A DNA stretch of 64,000 nucleotides from Thiobacillus sp. (GTDB taxonomy: Bacteria > Pseudomonadota > Gammaproteobacteria > Burkholderiales > Thiobacillaceae), in NCBI GenBank assembly GCA_020057245.1, contig JAGVGD010000012.1, forward strand, positions 34,216 to 98,215. Direction: 5' to 3'. A model generated the notes under the pieces. The model was not told where the DNA came from and did not search any database. It saw only the letters and a list, made by a program, of their open reading frames with translations. A program made the position numbers and the translations under genes. This document shows, in pieces, positions 12,017 to 23,678 of this stretch. Position 1 is the first letter of the stretch, and every line of letters starts with the position of its first letter.

Positions 12017-12301
12017 TCAGTGCGACTTTTTGGGAATGCTGCTGATCTTGACGGCGTGGGTGTTCGGCGTGTCGTCGGTGAAGTGCGGGCGCTCGTCCAG
12101 GGTGCGGCCGGTCAGTTGCGACAGTTCGGTTTCGCGGACGGAAATCACCATCAGGCAATCCTTGATGCCGAGCACGGTGGCCTCGGACAGCGGGCTGGGC
12201 TTGCCGTTGCGCGGCGCGGTGTCGCGCACGATGGAAGTCAGCGTCTTGCGCATCATGCGCATCAGGCGCTGTTCGTCGTGCAGGGCTTTTTCATTGTCCA
12301 T
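12017..12301 (-). CDS. Small hypothetical protein (~94 aa)
   Basis: MDNEKALHDEQRLMRMMRKTLTSIVRDTAP...; adjacent to and same strand as the previous small gene. Confidence 0.6.
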   Translation of the reverse strand: MDNEKALHDEQRLMRMMRKTLTSIVRDTAPRNGKPSPLSEATVLGIKDCLMVISVRETELSQLTGRTLDERPHFTDDTPNTHAVKISSIPKKSH

Positions 12302-12472
12302 GGGAAGGGCTCCAGAGTGTCGGCAAAGTTCTGACATTGTCGGTGTCGGTCCGCGCCACGTCAACGCAAGGCCCTGATTGCCGGGGGGATAAAGTGTCCG
12401 AGTGGGGGCATAAGCAGAATGAACTGCCGCCGTCATAAGGCTGTTTTATGCTTGCGGAAGGAGGAAGTGCCC

Positions 12473-13561
12473 ATGTCCGAAATTCAGGCTGACACCCAAG
12501 ATGTCCGCGAAATCCGTATCAACCCGATTGTGCCGAGCGAATCGGTTCTGGTCGCCACCGCGCGCAGCATGCGCCCGAAGAAGGCCGAGGAGCTGGCGCC
12601 GCGCGATACGCGCAAGCACGTCGAAACCTGCCCGTTCTGCCGTGGCAACGAACACAAGACTCCGCCGCAGATCATGGCCTGGCCGGGGGCGGGCGATTGG
12701 GATATCCGCATCGTGGAAAACCTCTATCCGGTACTGGGCGACGACCGCGCGCAGGCCGGCTTCAATTTCGGCTTGCAGCAGACCATCGATGGCTACGGGC
12801 GGCATGAGGTCATCATCGATCACCACGAACACGGCATCGCCGTTCATGAAATGTCCGAATCGCATCTGGCAGGCCTGTTCGGCGTCTATCAGATGCGGAT
12901 GCGGCAGCTGTTCGAGTCGGATGAGCGCTTGAAATACGTGCTGATTTTCAAGAATTTCGGTCCTGCGGCCGGGGCCTCGATCCCGCACACGCATAGCCAG
13001 GTGATCGCCATGCCGGTGGTGCCGGTCAACGTCGATGCCGAGGTGAAAAACAGCGCCGCGCACTATGACAAACACCATCACTGCATTTTCTGCGCGCTGA
13101 TCGACGAGGCGCTGACTTTCGAAGCGACGATCTACGATCGCGCGTCCGGCGCGGTGCGGCGCAAAATAAACGTCGGCCAGTATGTGGTCGAGCGCGGCGA
13201 AAAATTCATCGCGATCAAACCGTTCGCCAGCCGCTACGAATGGGAAGTGCATATTTTGCCGCTCGCCCACCAGGCCGATTTTCTGGACCTGCGTGCAGAA
13301 GATCTGCCTGATCTGGCCCGGGTGCTGAAACGCACCATGGCGCGGCTGGACGCCGTTATCGGCGGGGCGCAATACAACTTCTTTTTGCACACGGTGCCGC
13401 ATGACGGGCAGCAGGGCGCGCACGCGCACAGTTATCACTGGCACCTGGAAATCTGCCCGCGCACCTCGATTCCAACCGGCTTCGAGCTCGGCTCGGGCCT
13501 GTTTGTCAACACCATCAATCCGGAACAGGCCGCCGAACGCTTGCGCGCAATCGCTTTGTAG
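12473..13561 (+). CDS. GalT/HIT-superfamily nucleotidyltransferase (galactose-1-phosphate uridylyltransferase-like)
   Basis: CPFCRGNEHKTPP, NLYPVLGDD, IPHTHSQVIAMP active-site-like motif, YHWHLEICPR. Confidence 0.85.
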   Translation: MSEIQADTQDVREIRINPIVPSESVLVATARSMRPKKAEELAPRDTRKHVETCPFCRGNEHKTPPQIMAWPGAGDWDIRIVENLYPVLGDDRAQAGFNFGLQQTIDGYGRHEVIIDHHEHGIAVHEMSESHLAGLFGVYQMRMRQLFESDERLKYVLIFKNFGPAAGASIPHTHSQVIAMPVVPVNVDAEVKNSAAHYDKHHHCIFCALIDEALTFEATIYDRASGAVRRKINVGQYVVERGEKFIAIKPFASRYEWEVHILPLAHQADFLDLRAEDLPDLARVLKRTMARLDAVIGGAQYNFFLHTVPHDGQQGAHAHSYHWHLEICPRTSIPTGFELGSGLFVNTINPEQAAERLRAIAL

Positions 13562-13611
13562 CAATCGGCTGGGGCTAGAATGGCATTCTGTTAACTGCCG
13601 CAAGGTTTGTC

Positions 13612-15426
13612 ATGCCGACAGATTATCTTCCCCCTCCCGAACAGGCGCTCGTCAGCTATGGTGACGCACACGTCGTGCGTTTGAACGCGCTGTGGAAGCT
13701 GTCCGTGCAACCCGGGCTCAGCGACGCCGAGCGCATCCACGCCATGCTGGACATGGCGGCGGACGTGCTGGACATGGACCTGGTGATGCTGGGCGATTTC
13801 GGCGAGAGCTACACGGCGCGCTATGTCAGCGACCGGCTCGGCGTGCTGCCCGAGGGCACGCAAATGGTGGTGGAGACGGTGCTCTGCCACGCGGTGCACC
13901 TCAGCCGCGAACCCAGCCATATTCCCGACCTGCGCGAACACCCGGTCTACGCCAACCACGCGCTGGTGAACCAGCTTGGGCTGCGGACCTACTCCGGCTT
14001 GCCCGTCACGGCCGGGGACGATGCGCGCTGGGTGCTGGCTTTTTTGCGCCAGCGCTGCGACGCGCCGCCCCTGGCGGTCGATATCGCCTACATGGGATTG
14101 ATTGCGGACTGGCTGGGCAATACGCTGCATCAGGCCGCGCATAAACGATTGCTTGAGCAGATAGCCTTGACCGATCCGCTGACCGGCCTGCCCAACCGGC
14201 GTGCAGCAGAGGAGCGCCTGCAGATGGAGGTCGCGCGATTTTCGCGCGACGGCAACGGCTTCGCGCTGGTGTTGCTGGATATCGATCACTTCAAGATGGT
14301 GAACGACCGTTATGGCCATGCGGTCGGGGATGAGGTGCTGAAGGTCATGGCGCACCGTTTTGAAGCCGGGCAGCGCGAAGGCGACTGGGTTGCGCGTTGG
14401 GGCGGGGAAGAGTTTCTGTTCGTAATGCACGGCAGCCTGGCGGACGACGCGGTCGGCACCATGGGGCGCTTGCTCAATCGGTGCCGTGCAGAACCGGTCC
14501 CAACCAGCATCGGCGGGATTCCCTTGAGTTTTTCGGCGGGGGTGGCTGCGTTTGACCCGCAAGATACCGATATCGAAGTCGTGCTGGAAAGAATCGACCA
14601 TGTCCTGTATCAGGCCAAGGCCAACGGCCGCGACCAGATCCGGTTGGCCGAGCAGCGTGGGGACAAGACGCCCTGGAATGGATCGCTGCTGCGTCAGGCA
14701 CTGGCGGACGGGCGGGTGCGCTACGCCACGCAGGCGATCGTCGATCTGCAGAGCGGCCAGGTGGTGGCCGACGAAGCGCTGGCGCGGATCGAGACGCCAT
14801 CCGGCGACATTGTCGAGGCCAAGGATTTCGTCGAGCTGGCCGAAGGCCTGGGTTTGATGGCCGAAATCGATCGTCAGGTCACGCGCGATGTGATGCGGAC
14901 CTGTGTGGCGCGGATGGAGGGCGGCGGCGCGTCCGGCTTTGCGCATTTCGTGAATGTGTCGCCACAGTTTCTGGCGCGCCATGATCTGGTAGAAGAGCTG
15001 CTTGGCAACGCCATGAATTTTTGCCAGGGCTGCGGCGTGACGCTGGGGCCGGTCAAGCCCATCGTGCTGGAACTGACCGAGCGTCAGCACGTTGTCAGTC
15101 TGGACAAGCTGCGTGCCGATCTGCAGCCCTTCATCGATTTTGGTTTTCGCCTGGCGCTGGACGATTTTGGCAGCGGTTATTCGTCCTATCTGTATCTGGC
15201 GAACCTGCCGGTGAGCTTCCTCAAAATCGAGGGGTGGCTGGTGCAAAACATGAGTAAGGACCGCAAAGTGGCCGGTATCGTCGAGAGTCTGGCAAATTTT
15301 GCGCGCAAGGAAGGGGTGCTGACCGTGGCAGAGCATGTTGAAGATGCAGAAACAGCCCGCATATTGGCTGACATGGGCGTGGATTACGGCCAGGGTTGGC
15401 ATTTCGGCCGCCCGCAACTGGTTTGA
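13612..15426 (+). CDS. GAF-like sensor + GGDEF + EAL protein
   Basis: N-term GAF-like region; WGGEEF with RxxD (REGD); EAL-type motifs DEALARIE, LELTE, ALDDFGSGYSS. Confidence 0.9.
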   Translation: MPTDYLPPPEQALVSYGDAHVVRLNALWKLSVQPGLSDAERIHAMLDMAADVLDMDLVMLGDFGESYTARYVSDRLGVLPEGTQMVVETVLCHAVHLSREPSHIPDLREHPVYANHALVNQLGLRTYSGLPVTAGDDARWVLAFLRQRCDAPPLAVDIAYMGLIADWLGNTLHQAAHKRLLEQIALTDPLTGLPNRRAAEERLQMEVARFSRDGNGFALVLLDIDHFKMVNDRYGHAVGDEVLKVMAHRFEAGQREGDWVARWGGEEFLFVMHGSLADDAVGTMGRLLNRCRAEPVPTSIGGIPLSFSAGVAAFDPQDTDIEVVLERIDHVLYQAKANGRDQIRLAEQRGDKTPWNGSLLRQALADGRVRYATQAIVDLQSGQVVADEALARIETPSGDIVEAKDFVELAEGLGLMAEIDRQVTRDVMRTCVARMEGGGASGFAHFVNVSPQFLARHDLVEELLGNAMNFCQGCGVTLGPVKPIVLELTERQHVVSLDKLRADLQPFIDFGFRLALDDFGSGYSSYLYLANLPVSFLKIEGWLVQNMSKDRKVAGIVESLANFARKEGVLTVAEHVEDAETARILADMGVDYGQGWHFGRPQLV

Positions 15427-15478
15427 TCAAAGGGTGATGGGACGATGGGCGGGATGGCGGATATAAAGGGACGTTCGG

Positions 15479-16633
15479 TTGTTTGACCGCCATCAGGGCG
15501 GCGAACGCGTCATTCTGGTCGCGCTCGATTTCGGCATGCCCGACTTCGCCGAAAGCGTGGCCGAATTGCGGTTGCTGGCGACCGGCGCCGGGCTGGAAAT
15601 CCTCGGGGAGGTACAGGGCAAGCGCAGCCGCCCGGACGCTGCCTTGTTCGCTGGCAGCGGCAAGGCAGACGAAATTGCTGCCCTGGTCGCTGCCGCCGAG
15701 GCCGATGTGGTGATATTCAATCATGAGCTGTCCCCGGCGCAGGAACGCAATCTGGAACGCCGTCTGCAGTGCCGGGTGATCGATCGCACCAGCCTGATCC
15801 TGGATATCTTTGCCAGCCGCGCGAAAAGCGCAGAGGGCAAGTTGCAGGTCGAACTGGCCCAGTTGCAGCACCTGTCCACCCGCCTGGTACGCGGCTGGAC
15901 TCACCTCGAGCGGCAGCGTGGCGGGGTCGGCATGCGGGGACCGGGTGAGAAGCAACTTGAAACTGACCGCCGCCTGCTTGGCGTGCGCGTCAAGGCGCTG
16001 CGCGAACGGCTCGCCAGGCTGGGCAAGCAGCGTCGCACCCAGCGGCGCTCGCGTGATCGCCAGCAGGTGCTGTCGGTGGCGCTGGTGGGCTACACCAATG
16101 CCGGGAAATCCACGCTGTTCAATGCCCTGACGCGTGCCGGCGCCTACGCCGCCGACCAGTTGTTTGCCACGCTGGATACCACCACCCGCAAGCTGTATCT
16201 GCCTGGGCTGGGGGAAATCGTGCTGTCGGATACAGTCGGCTTTATCACGCGCTTGCCGCACGATCTGGTGGCGGCGTTCCGCGCCACGCTCGAGGCGACC
16301 GCCGAAGCCGATTTGCTGCTGCATGTGATTGATGCTTCGAGCCCGGGGCGCGAACGGCAGATCGAGGCTGTCGAAAAAGTGCTGGGCGAGATCGGAGCCG
16401 ATACGGTTCCGCAGCTTCGCGTTTACAACAAGCTCGATTTGACGGGCGTTGCGCCAGGGGTGGGGCGTGACGAATATGGTAAACTGCAGAGCGTTTATGT
16501 GTCCGCGCAAACCGGCGCGGGGCTTGAACTTTTACGTGAGGCGCTGTCAGAAATCCTGAGCGCCAACCGCGTTCAGAACGAGGCTGCAGCACACGACAAA
16601 GCTGCTTTTTCTCCTATGGTTCACACTGCATAA
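15479..16633 (+). CDS. hflX: Ribosome-associated GTPase HflX
   Basis: VELAQLQHLSTRLVRGWTHLERQRGGVGMRGPGEKQLETDRR; GYTNAGKSTLFN; TTG start. Confidence 0.96.
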   Translation: MFDRHQGGERVILVALDFGMPDFAESVAELRLLATGAGLEILGEVQGKRSRPDAALFAGSGKADEIAALVAAAEADVVIFNHELSPAQERNLERRLQCRVIDRTSLILDIFASRAKSAEGKLQVELAQLQHLSTRLVRGWTHLERQRGGVGMRGPGEKQLETDRRLLGVRVKALRERLARLGKQRRTQRRSRDRQQVLSVALVGYTNAGKSTLFNALTRAGAYAADQLFATLDTTTRKLYLPGLGEIVLSDTVGFITRLPHDLVAAFRATLEATAEADLLLHVIDASSPGRERQIEAVEKVLGEIGADTVPQLRVYNKLDLTGVAPGVGRDEYGKLQSVYVSAQTGAGLELLREALSEILSANRVQNEAAAHDKAAFSPMVHTA

Positions 16634-16644
16634 AGTAATCAAAT

Positions 16645-17832
16645 ATGGCCTGGAACGACCCGCAATGGGGCAATAAAGGGGGGGGCGGCAAAAACAGCGG
16701 CCCGCCTGACCTGGATGAAATGTGGCGCCGTATCAACGCGCGGCTGAACGGCATGTTCGGCGGCAAGGGGGGCGGGCCGGAAGGCGGATCCCCTGACGTC
16801 ATGCCGGGTGGCGGCAATCTGGTGGGCTTGCTGGCAGGGCTGGTGGCACTGGTGTGGCTGGCCAGCGGGTTTTACATTGTCGACCAGGGTCAGCGTGGCG
16901 TGGAGTTGCGTTTTGGCAAATACGTCGAAACCACCCAGCCGGGGCCGAACTGGCACATTCCGTGGCCGATCGAATCCCGCGAAGTGGTGAATATCGATCA
17001 AGTTCGCACGGTTGAAATCGGCTATCGCACCAATGTCAAAAACGAGATGCTGCGTGAGTCGCTGATGCTCACCGACGACGAAAACATCGTCGATCTGCAA
17101 TTCGCCGTGCAGTACATCATCAAGGACCCCAAGGATTTCCTGTTTGTTAACCGCGCCACGGAAGAAGCGGTGCGGCAGGTGGCCGAGAGTGCGATGCGCG
17201 AGATCGTCGGCAGAAACAAAATGGACTTCGTGTTGTACGAGGGGCGTGCGGATATCGCAGCACGTGCCAAGTCCCTGACACAACAGATTCTCGACCGCTA
17301 CAAGACCGGTGTCACGGTCAGTCAGCTGACGCTGCAGAACATCCAGCCGCCCGATCAGGTGCAGGCCGCATTCGATGATGCGGTCAAGGCCGGACAGGAC
17401 CGTGAGCGGCTGAAGAACGAGGCCGAGGCTTATGCCAATAACGTGGTGCCGCGTGCGCGTGGTTTCGCTTCACGTCTCAAGGAAGAGGCCCAGGGGTATC
17501 AGCAGTCGGTGATCGCAAACGCCGAGGGCGAAGCGAACCGCTTCTCCCTGGTTGTCACGCAGTATGCGAAGGCGCCGCAGGTGACGCGTGAGCGGATATA
17601 TCTCGACACCATGCAGACCGTGATGAACAACACGACGAAAATCCTCGTCGACCAGAAGGGCAACAGTCTGTTGTATCTGCCGCTCGATAAATTGCAGCAG
17701 ATTGTCGGCCAGCCATCAGCTGCCGAGCCGCTGTCGCAATTGCCTGCTGCCGAGTCGGCATCTGCCGCAACGTCGGCTGACCCGCGCTCGCGCGACGCTT
17801 TCCGCAGCCGTGACCGGGAGGATCGGCCATGA
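16645..17832 (+). CDS. hflK: FtsH protease activity modulator HflK
   Basis: Gly-rich N-term, TM, SPFH/band-7 domain; precedes hflC. Confidence 0.95.
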   Translation: MAWNDPQWGNKGGGGKNSGPPDLDEMWRRINARLNGMFGGKGGGPEGGSPDVMPGGGNLVGLLAGLVALVWLASGFYIVDQGQRGVELRFGKYVETTQPGPNWHIPWPIESREVVNIDQVRTVEIGYRTNVKNEMLRESLMLTDDENIVDLQFAVQYIIKDPKDFLFVNRATEEAVRQVAESAMREIVGRNKMDFVLYEGRADIAARAKSLTQQILDRYKTGVTVSQLTLQNIQPPDQVQAAFDDAVKAGQDRERLKNEAEAYANNVVPRARGFASRLKEEAQGYQQSVIANAEGEANRFSLVVTQYAKAPQVTRERIYLDTMQTVMNNTTKILVDQKGNSLLYLPLDKLQQIVGQPSAAEPLSQLPAAESASAATSADPRSRDAFRSRDREDRP

Positions 17833-18710
17833 AATTCAACTTTGCGCCCGTTTTGATCGGGCTTGTCGTGCTGGCCGTGGTGCTGAGCGGCAGCATGTTT
17901 ACCGTCAACCAGACCCAGAATGCGCTGGTGTTCCAGCTCGGGGAAGTCGTATCGGTCAAAACAAAACCGGGCTTGTATTTCAAGCTGCCGCTGGTGCAGA
18001 ACGTGCGTTTCTTCGACACGCGCATTCTGACCCTCGACGATTCCGATCCGGAGAGCTTCATCACTTCGGAAAAGAAAAACGTGCTGGTGGACTCCTTCAT
18101 CAAGTGGCGCGTCGTCAATGCCAAGCAGTTCTACGTTTCGGTGGGTGGCGACGAGAGCCGTGCGGCCATCCGGCTGAAGCAGACCGTGAATGATGGATTG
18201 CGCGCCGAGTTCGGCAAACGCACGATTAACGATGTGGTGTCGGGCAAGCGCGATGAGGTGATGCAAGCGATTCGGAATCAGGCGGACCGCTTCGCCAGCA
18301 CACTGGGGGTACAGGTGGTCGATGTGCGCATCAAGCGGGTCGAACTGCCGGCGTCGGTTTCCGAAAACGTGTATCGCCGGATGGAAGCTGAACGCAAGAA
18401 GGTGGCCAACGAGTTGCGCTCGACCGGCGCGGCGGAAGCCGAAAAAATCAAGGCCGATGCAGACAAGCAGAAGGAAGTGATCGTTGCCGAGGCTTATCGC
18501 GATGCACAGGGCGTCAAGGGCGAGGGCGATGCCAAAGCATCTGCGGTCTACGCGGCGGCCTATGGCAAGAACCCCGAGTTCTATGCGTTCTATCGCTCGA
18601 TGCAGGCGTATCGCGAAAGCTTCAAGAGCAAGAGCGACATGATGGTGCTCGACCCCAGCGCTGCCTTCTTCAAATACATGAAGAATCCGCGTGCTGCCGG
18701 TGGTCAATGA
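17829..18710 (+). CDS. hflC: Protease modulator HflC
   Basis: SPFH domain; MFTVNQTQNALVFQLGEVV...; ATGA overlap with hflK. Confidence 0.95.
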   Translation: MKFNFAPVLIGLVVLAVVLSGSMFTVNQTQNALVFQLGEVVSVKTKPGLYFKLPLVQNVRFFDTRILTLDDSDPESFITSEKKNVLVDSFIKWRVVNAKQFYVSVGGDESRAAIRLKQTVNDGLRAEFGKRTINDVVSGKRDEVMQAIRNQADRFASTLGVQVVDVRIKRVELPASVSENVYRRMEAERKKVANELRSTGAAEAEKIKADADKQKEVIVAEAYRDAQGVKGEGDAKASAVYAAAYGKNPEFYAFYRSMQAYRESFKSKSDMMVLDPSAAFFKYMKNPRAAGGQ

Positions 18711-18895
18711 CCGGCATTGACTGGCTTGCTGCAATTGGCGTGTTGCTGGTGATCGAAGGGGTGCTGCCATTTGCTGCACCCGCGGTCTGGCGCGATGGCT
18801 TTCGTCGGATGCTGGAACTCAGCGATGGCCAATTGCGTTTCATTGGCGCTGCCTCGATGTTGGGCGGCGTTTTTTTGTTGATTTTGTTGAATTGA
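18707..18895 (+). CDS. DUF2065 (YjeT-like) small membrane protein
   Basis: 62 aa two-TM protein between hflC and hisZ, conserved context. Confidence 0.85.
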   Translation: MTGIDWLAAIGVLLVIEGVLPFAAPAVWRDGFRRMLELSDGQLRFIGAASMLGGVFLLILLN

Positions 18896-18909
18896 ATTGT
18901 TGAACCGCA

Positions 18910-21218
<2,309 letters not shown>

Positions 21219-21243
21219 TGCCGGATATTAAAATCAATCAAAC

Positions 21244-21270
21244 AAAAAGCCGACACGAGGTCGGCTTTTT
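21244..21270. terminator. Bidirectional intrinsic terminator between purA and tRNA-Leu
   Basis: aaaaagccgac-acgag-gtcggcttttt: 11-bp perfect stem with A/T flanks. Confidence 0.88.
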
Positions 21271-21279
21271 GCTTACAAC

Positions 21280-21364
21280 TGGTGCCCAGAAGAGGACTCG
21301 AACCTCCACACCTTGCGGCACACGGACCTGAACCGTGCGCGTCTACCAATTCCGCCATCTGGGC
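21280..21364 (-). tRNA. tRNA-Leu (anticodon CAG), CCA encoded
   Basis: Reverse complement GCCCAGATGGCGGAATTGGTAGACGCGCACGGTTCAGGTCCGTG...GGTTCGAGTCCTCTTCTGGGCACCA; 7-bp acceptor, TTCAGGT anticodon loop, long variable arm. Confidence 0.97.
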
Positions 21365-21398
21365 AATAAGGCGCGCATTCTAGAGAGCAGAGAATAAA

Positions 21399-23678
21399 TT
21401 GTCAACGAACAAATCACGCAGCCGTGCAGCGAAGCACAAAATTCCGGCGATCCGTCTGGCCGATCCGTTTTATGAACGTGAAATCGAACGCTATGAATCG
21501 CCCTTGCCCAGTCGCGAATACATTCTGCAACTGCTGACCGAGGCGGGCTGTCCGGTCGAGGCGGATGCGCTGGCCGAGCAGTTGCACATCACGGATGACG
21601 AACGCGAACTGTTCCAGCGCCGTCTGGGTGCGATGCAGCGCGATGGCCAGCTGATGCTGAACCGCAAGCGCCTGCTTTGCCTGCCCGACAAGCTGGACCT
21701 CATCAAGGGACGCGTCGAAGGCCATCCGGACGGGTTCGGTTTTGTCGCGCCCGATGAAGGCGGCGACGACCTGTTCCTGTCGCCCAAGGAAATGCACCGC
21801 GTGTTGCACGGCGACAAAGTGCTGGTGCGGGTGGCCGGCTTTGACCGGCGTGGGCGGCGCGAAGCCAAGATCGTCGAGGTGCTGGAGCACGTCAACCAGT
21901 TCGTGGTCGGCCGCTATTACCTGGAAGAGGGCATCGGTTTTCTGATCGCGGAAAACCGCCGCATCAACCAGGACATTCTCGTCCCTGCCGGGAACGCGGG
22001 CGCGGCGCAGCCCGGTCAGGTCGTGACGGTGGAAATCGTTGCACAGCCTGGTGCGCATAGCGAAGCGATTGGCCGCGTGACGGAAGTGCTGGGCAGCTAC
22101 ACCGGATCGGGCATGGAAATCGAGATTGCTCTGCGCAAGCACGACCTGCCCTACGTGTTTCCGCCGGAGGTGGAAAAGCAGGCGGCCGCCTTGCCGAACA
22201 AGGTGATGAAAAAAGACATGGCTGGACGCGAAGACATTCGCCACCTGCCGCTGGTCACCATCGACGGCGAAACCGCGCGCGATTTCGACGATGCGGTGTA
22301 TTGCGAGCCGCTCGGCCGCAGCGGCTTCCGCCTGGTCGTCGCGATTGCCGACGTCAGCCATTACGTCAAGCCGCATGATGCGCTCGACACGGAAGGATAC
22401 GAGCGAGGCAACTCGGTGTATTTCCCGCGTCGTGTCATTCCCATGTTGCCCGAGGCGCTGTCCAACGGCCTGTGTTCGCTCAATCCGCAAGTGGACCGCC
22501 TGTCGATGGTGTGCGACATGCAGGTCAGCAGCACGGGCAGCATCAAGGAATACCGCTTCTATCCGGCGGTGATTTTTTCGCACGCTCGCCTGACCTACAA
22601 TCAAGTGTGGGACTGGTTGTCCGGCGCAGTCAAACCGGATGCCCAGCAGGCTGAACTGATGCCGCATTTGCAGGCGCTGGATAAATTGTTCCGCACCTTG
22701 TTGAAAGCACGCGCCAAACGCGGTGCGATCGATTTCGGCTCGACTGAAACGCAGATGCAGTTCGATGACGATGGCAAAATCAAGGCCATCGTGCCGGTGA
22801 TTCGCAACGATGCCCACCGCATCATCGAGGAATGCATGCTGGCGGCCAACGTCTGCGCATCGGATTACCTGCACGTCAATGAGCAGCCTGCACTGTTCCG
22901 TGTCCACGAAGGCCCGACCCCGGAAAAACTCGCCGCGTTGCGTGGATTCATGGCCGAATTCGGCCTGGATCTGCCTGGCGGCGACAAACCGCATGCCAAG
23001 GATTACGCTGCCTTGCTGGAGAAAATCAAGGGCCGCCCCGACCATGGCCTGCTGCAGACCGTGATGCTGCGCTCGTTGAAGCAGGCGGTTTACAGCCCGG
23101 ACAACAAGGGGCACTTCGGCCTGGCTTATGAGGCGTATACCCACTTCACCTCGCCGATCCGTCGCTATCCCGATCTGCTGGTGCATCGTGGCATCAAGGC
23201 CGTGTTGAAAGGCGAGAAGTTGCCCGGAAAAGGACTGGCGGAAGTCGGGGTGCATTGCTCGATGACCGAGCGCCGCGCCGACGACGCCACCCGCGACGTC
23301 GACGCCTGGCTGAAGACCTACTTCATGCAGGACCGCATCGGCGACGAATACGACGGTACGGTGAGCGCGGTGACCAGCTTCGGCATGTTCGTCGCGATCG
23401 ATGACATCTTCATCGAAGGTCTGGTCCACGTCTCCGAACTTGGCCAGGATTATTTCCACTACGACCAGGCCAAGCACATGATGCTGGGCGAGCGCACGGG
23501 CAAGCGGTATCGCCTGGGCGACCGCGTACGCATCAAGGTGATGCGCGCCGACATCGAAACCAGCAAGATTGATTTTGCGCTGGTCGAGACGGTCGAGGCT
23601 ACGGACGATGCGGCTGATGCGTCGTTCACTGCGAAAAAGAAATCGGGCCGGACAAAAGCCGGTGGCCACAGGAAATGA
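21399..23678 (+). CDS. rnr: Ribonuclease R
   Basis: RNB domain (TIDGETARDFDDAVYCE, YTHFTSPIRRYPDLLVHR) and S1 domain; TTG start. Confidence 0.96.
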   Translation: MSTNKSRSRAAKHKIPAIRLADPFYEREIERYESPLPSREYILQLLTEAGCPVEADALAEQLHITDDERELFQRRLGAMQRDGQLMLNRKRLLCLPDKLDLIKGRVEGHPDGFGFVAPDEGGDDLFLSPKEMHRVLHGDKVLVRVAGFDRRGRREAKIVEVLEHVNQFVVGRYYLEEGIGFLIAENRRINQDILVPAGNAGAAQPGQVVTVEIVAQPGAHSEAIGRVTEVLGSYTGSGMEIEIALRKHDLPYVFPPEVEKQAAALPNKVMKKDMAGREDIRHLPLVTIDGETARDFDDAVYCEPLGRSGFRLVVAIADVSHYVKPHDALDTEGYERGNSVYFPRRVIPMLPEALSNGLCSLNPQVDRLSMVCDMQVSSTGSIKEYRFYPAVIFSHARLTYNQVWDWLSGAVKPDAQQAELMPHLQALDKLFRTLLKARAKRGAIDFGSTETQMQFDDDGKIKAIVPVIRNDAHRIIEECMLAANVCASDYLHVNEQPALFRVHEGPTPEKLAALRGFMAEFGLDLPGGDKPHAKDYAALLEKIKGRPDHGLLQTVMLRSLKQAVYSPDNKGHFGLAYEAYTHFTSPIRRYPDLLVHRGIKAVLKGEKLPGKGLAEVGVHCSMTERRADDATRDVDAWLKTYFMQDRIGDEYDGTVSAVTSFGMFVAIDDIFIEGLVHVSELGQDYFHYDQAKHMMLGERTGKRYRLGDRVRIKVMRADIETSKIDFALVETVEATDDAADASFTAKKKSGRTKAGGHRK

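Noticed and set aside
13591-15417. 608-aa minus-strand ORF opposite the GAF-GGDEF-EAL gene
   Set aside because: Antisense frame artefact; sense strand has clear domain motifs
16675-16800. G-rich repetitive stretch
   Set aside because: This is the normal glycine-rich N-terminus of HflK
21414-23669. 751-aa minus-strand ORF opposite rnr
   Set aside because: Shadow ORF of a GC-rich gene; the plus-strand RNase R is unambiguous and the minus translation is His/Arg/Gln-rich with no domain
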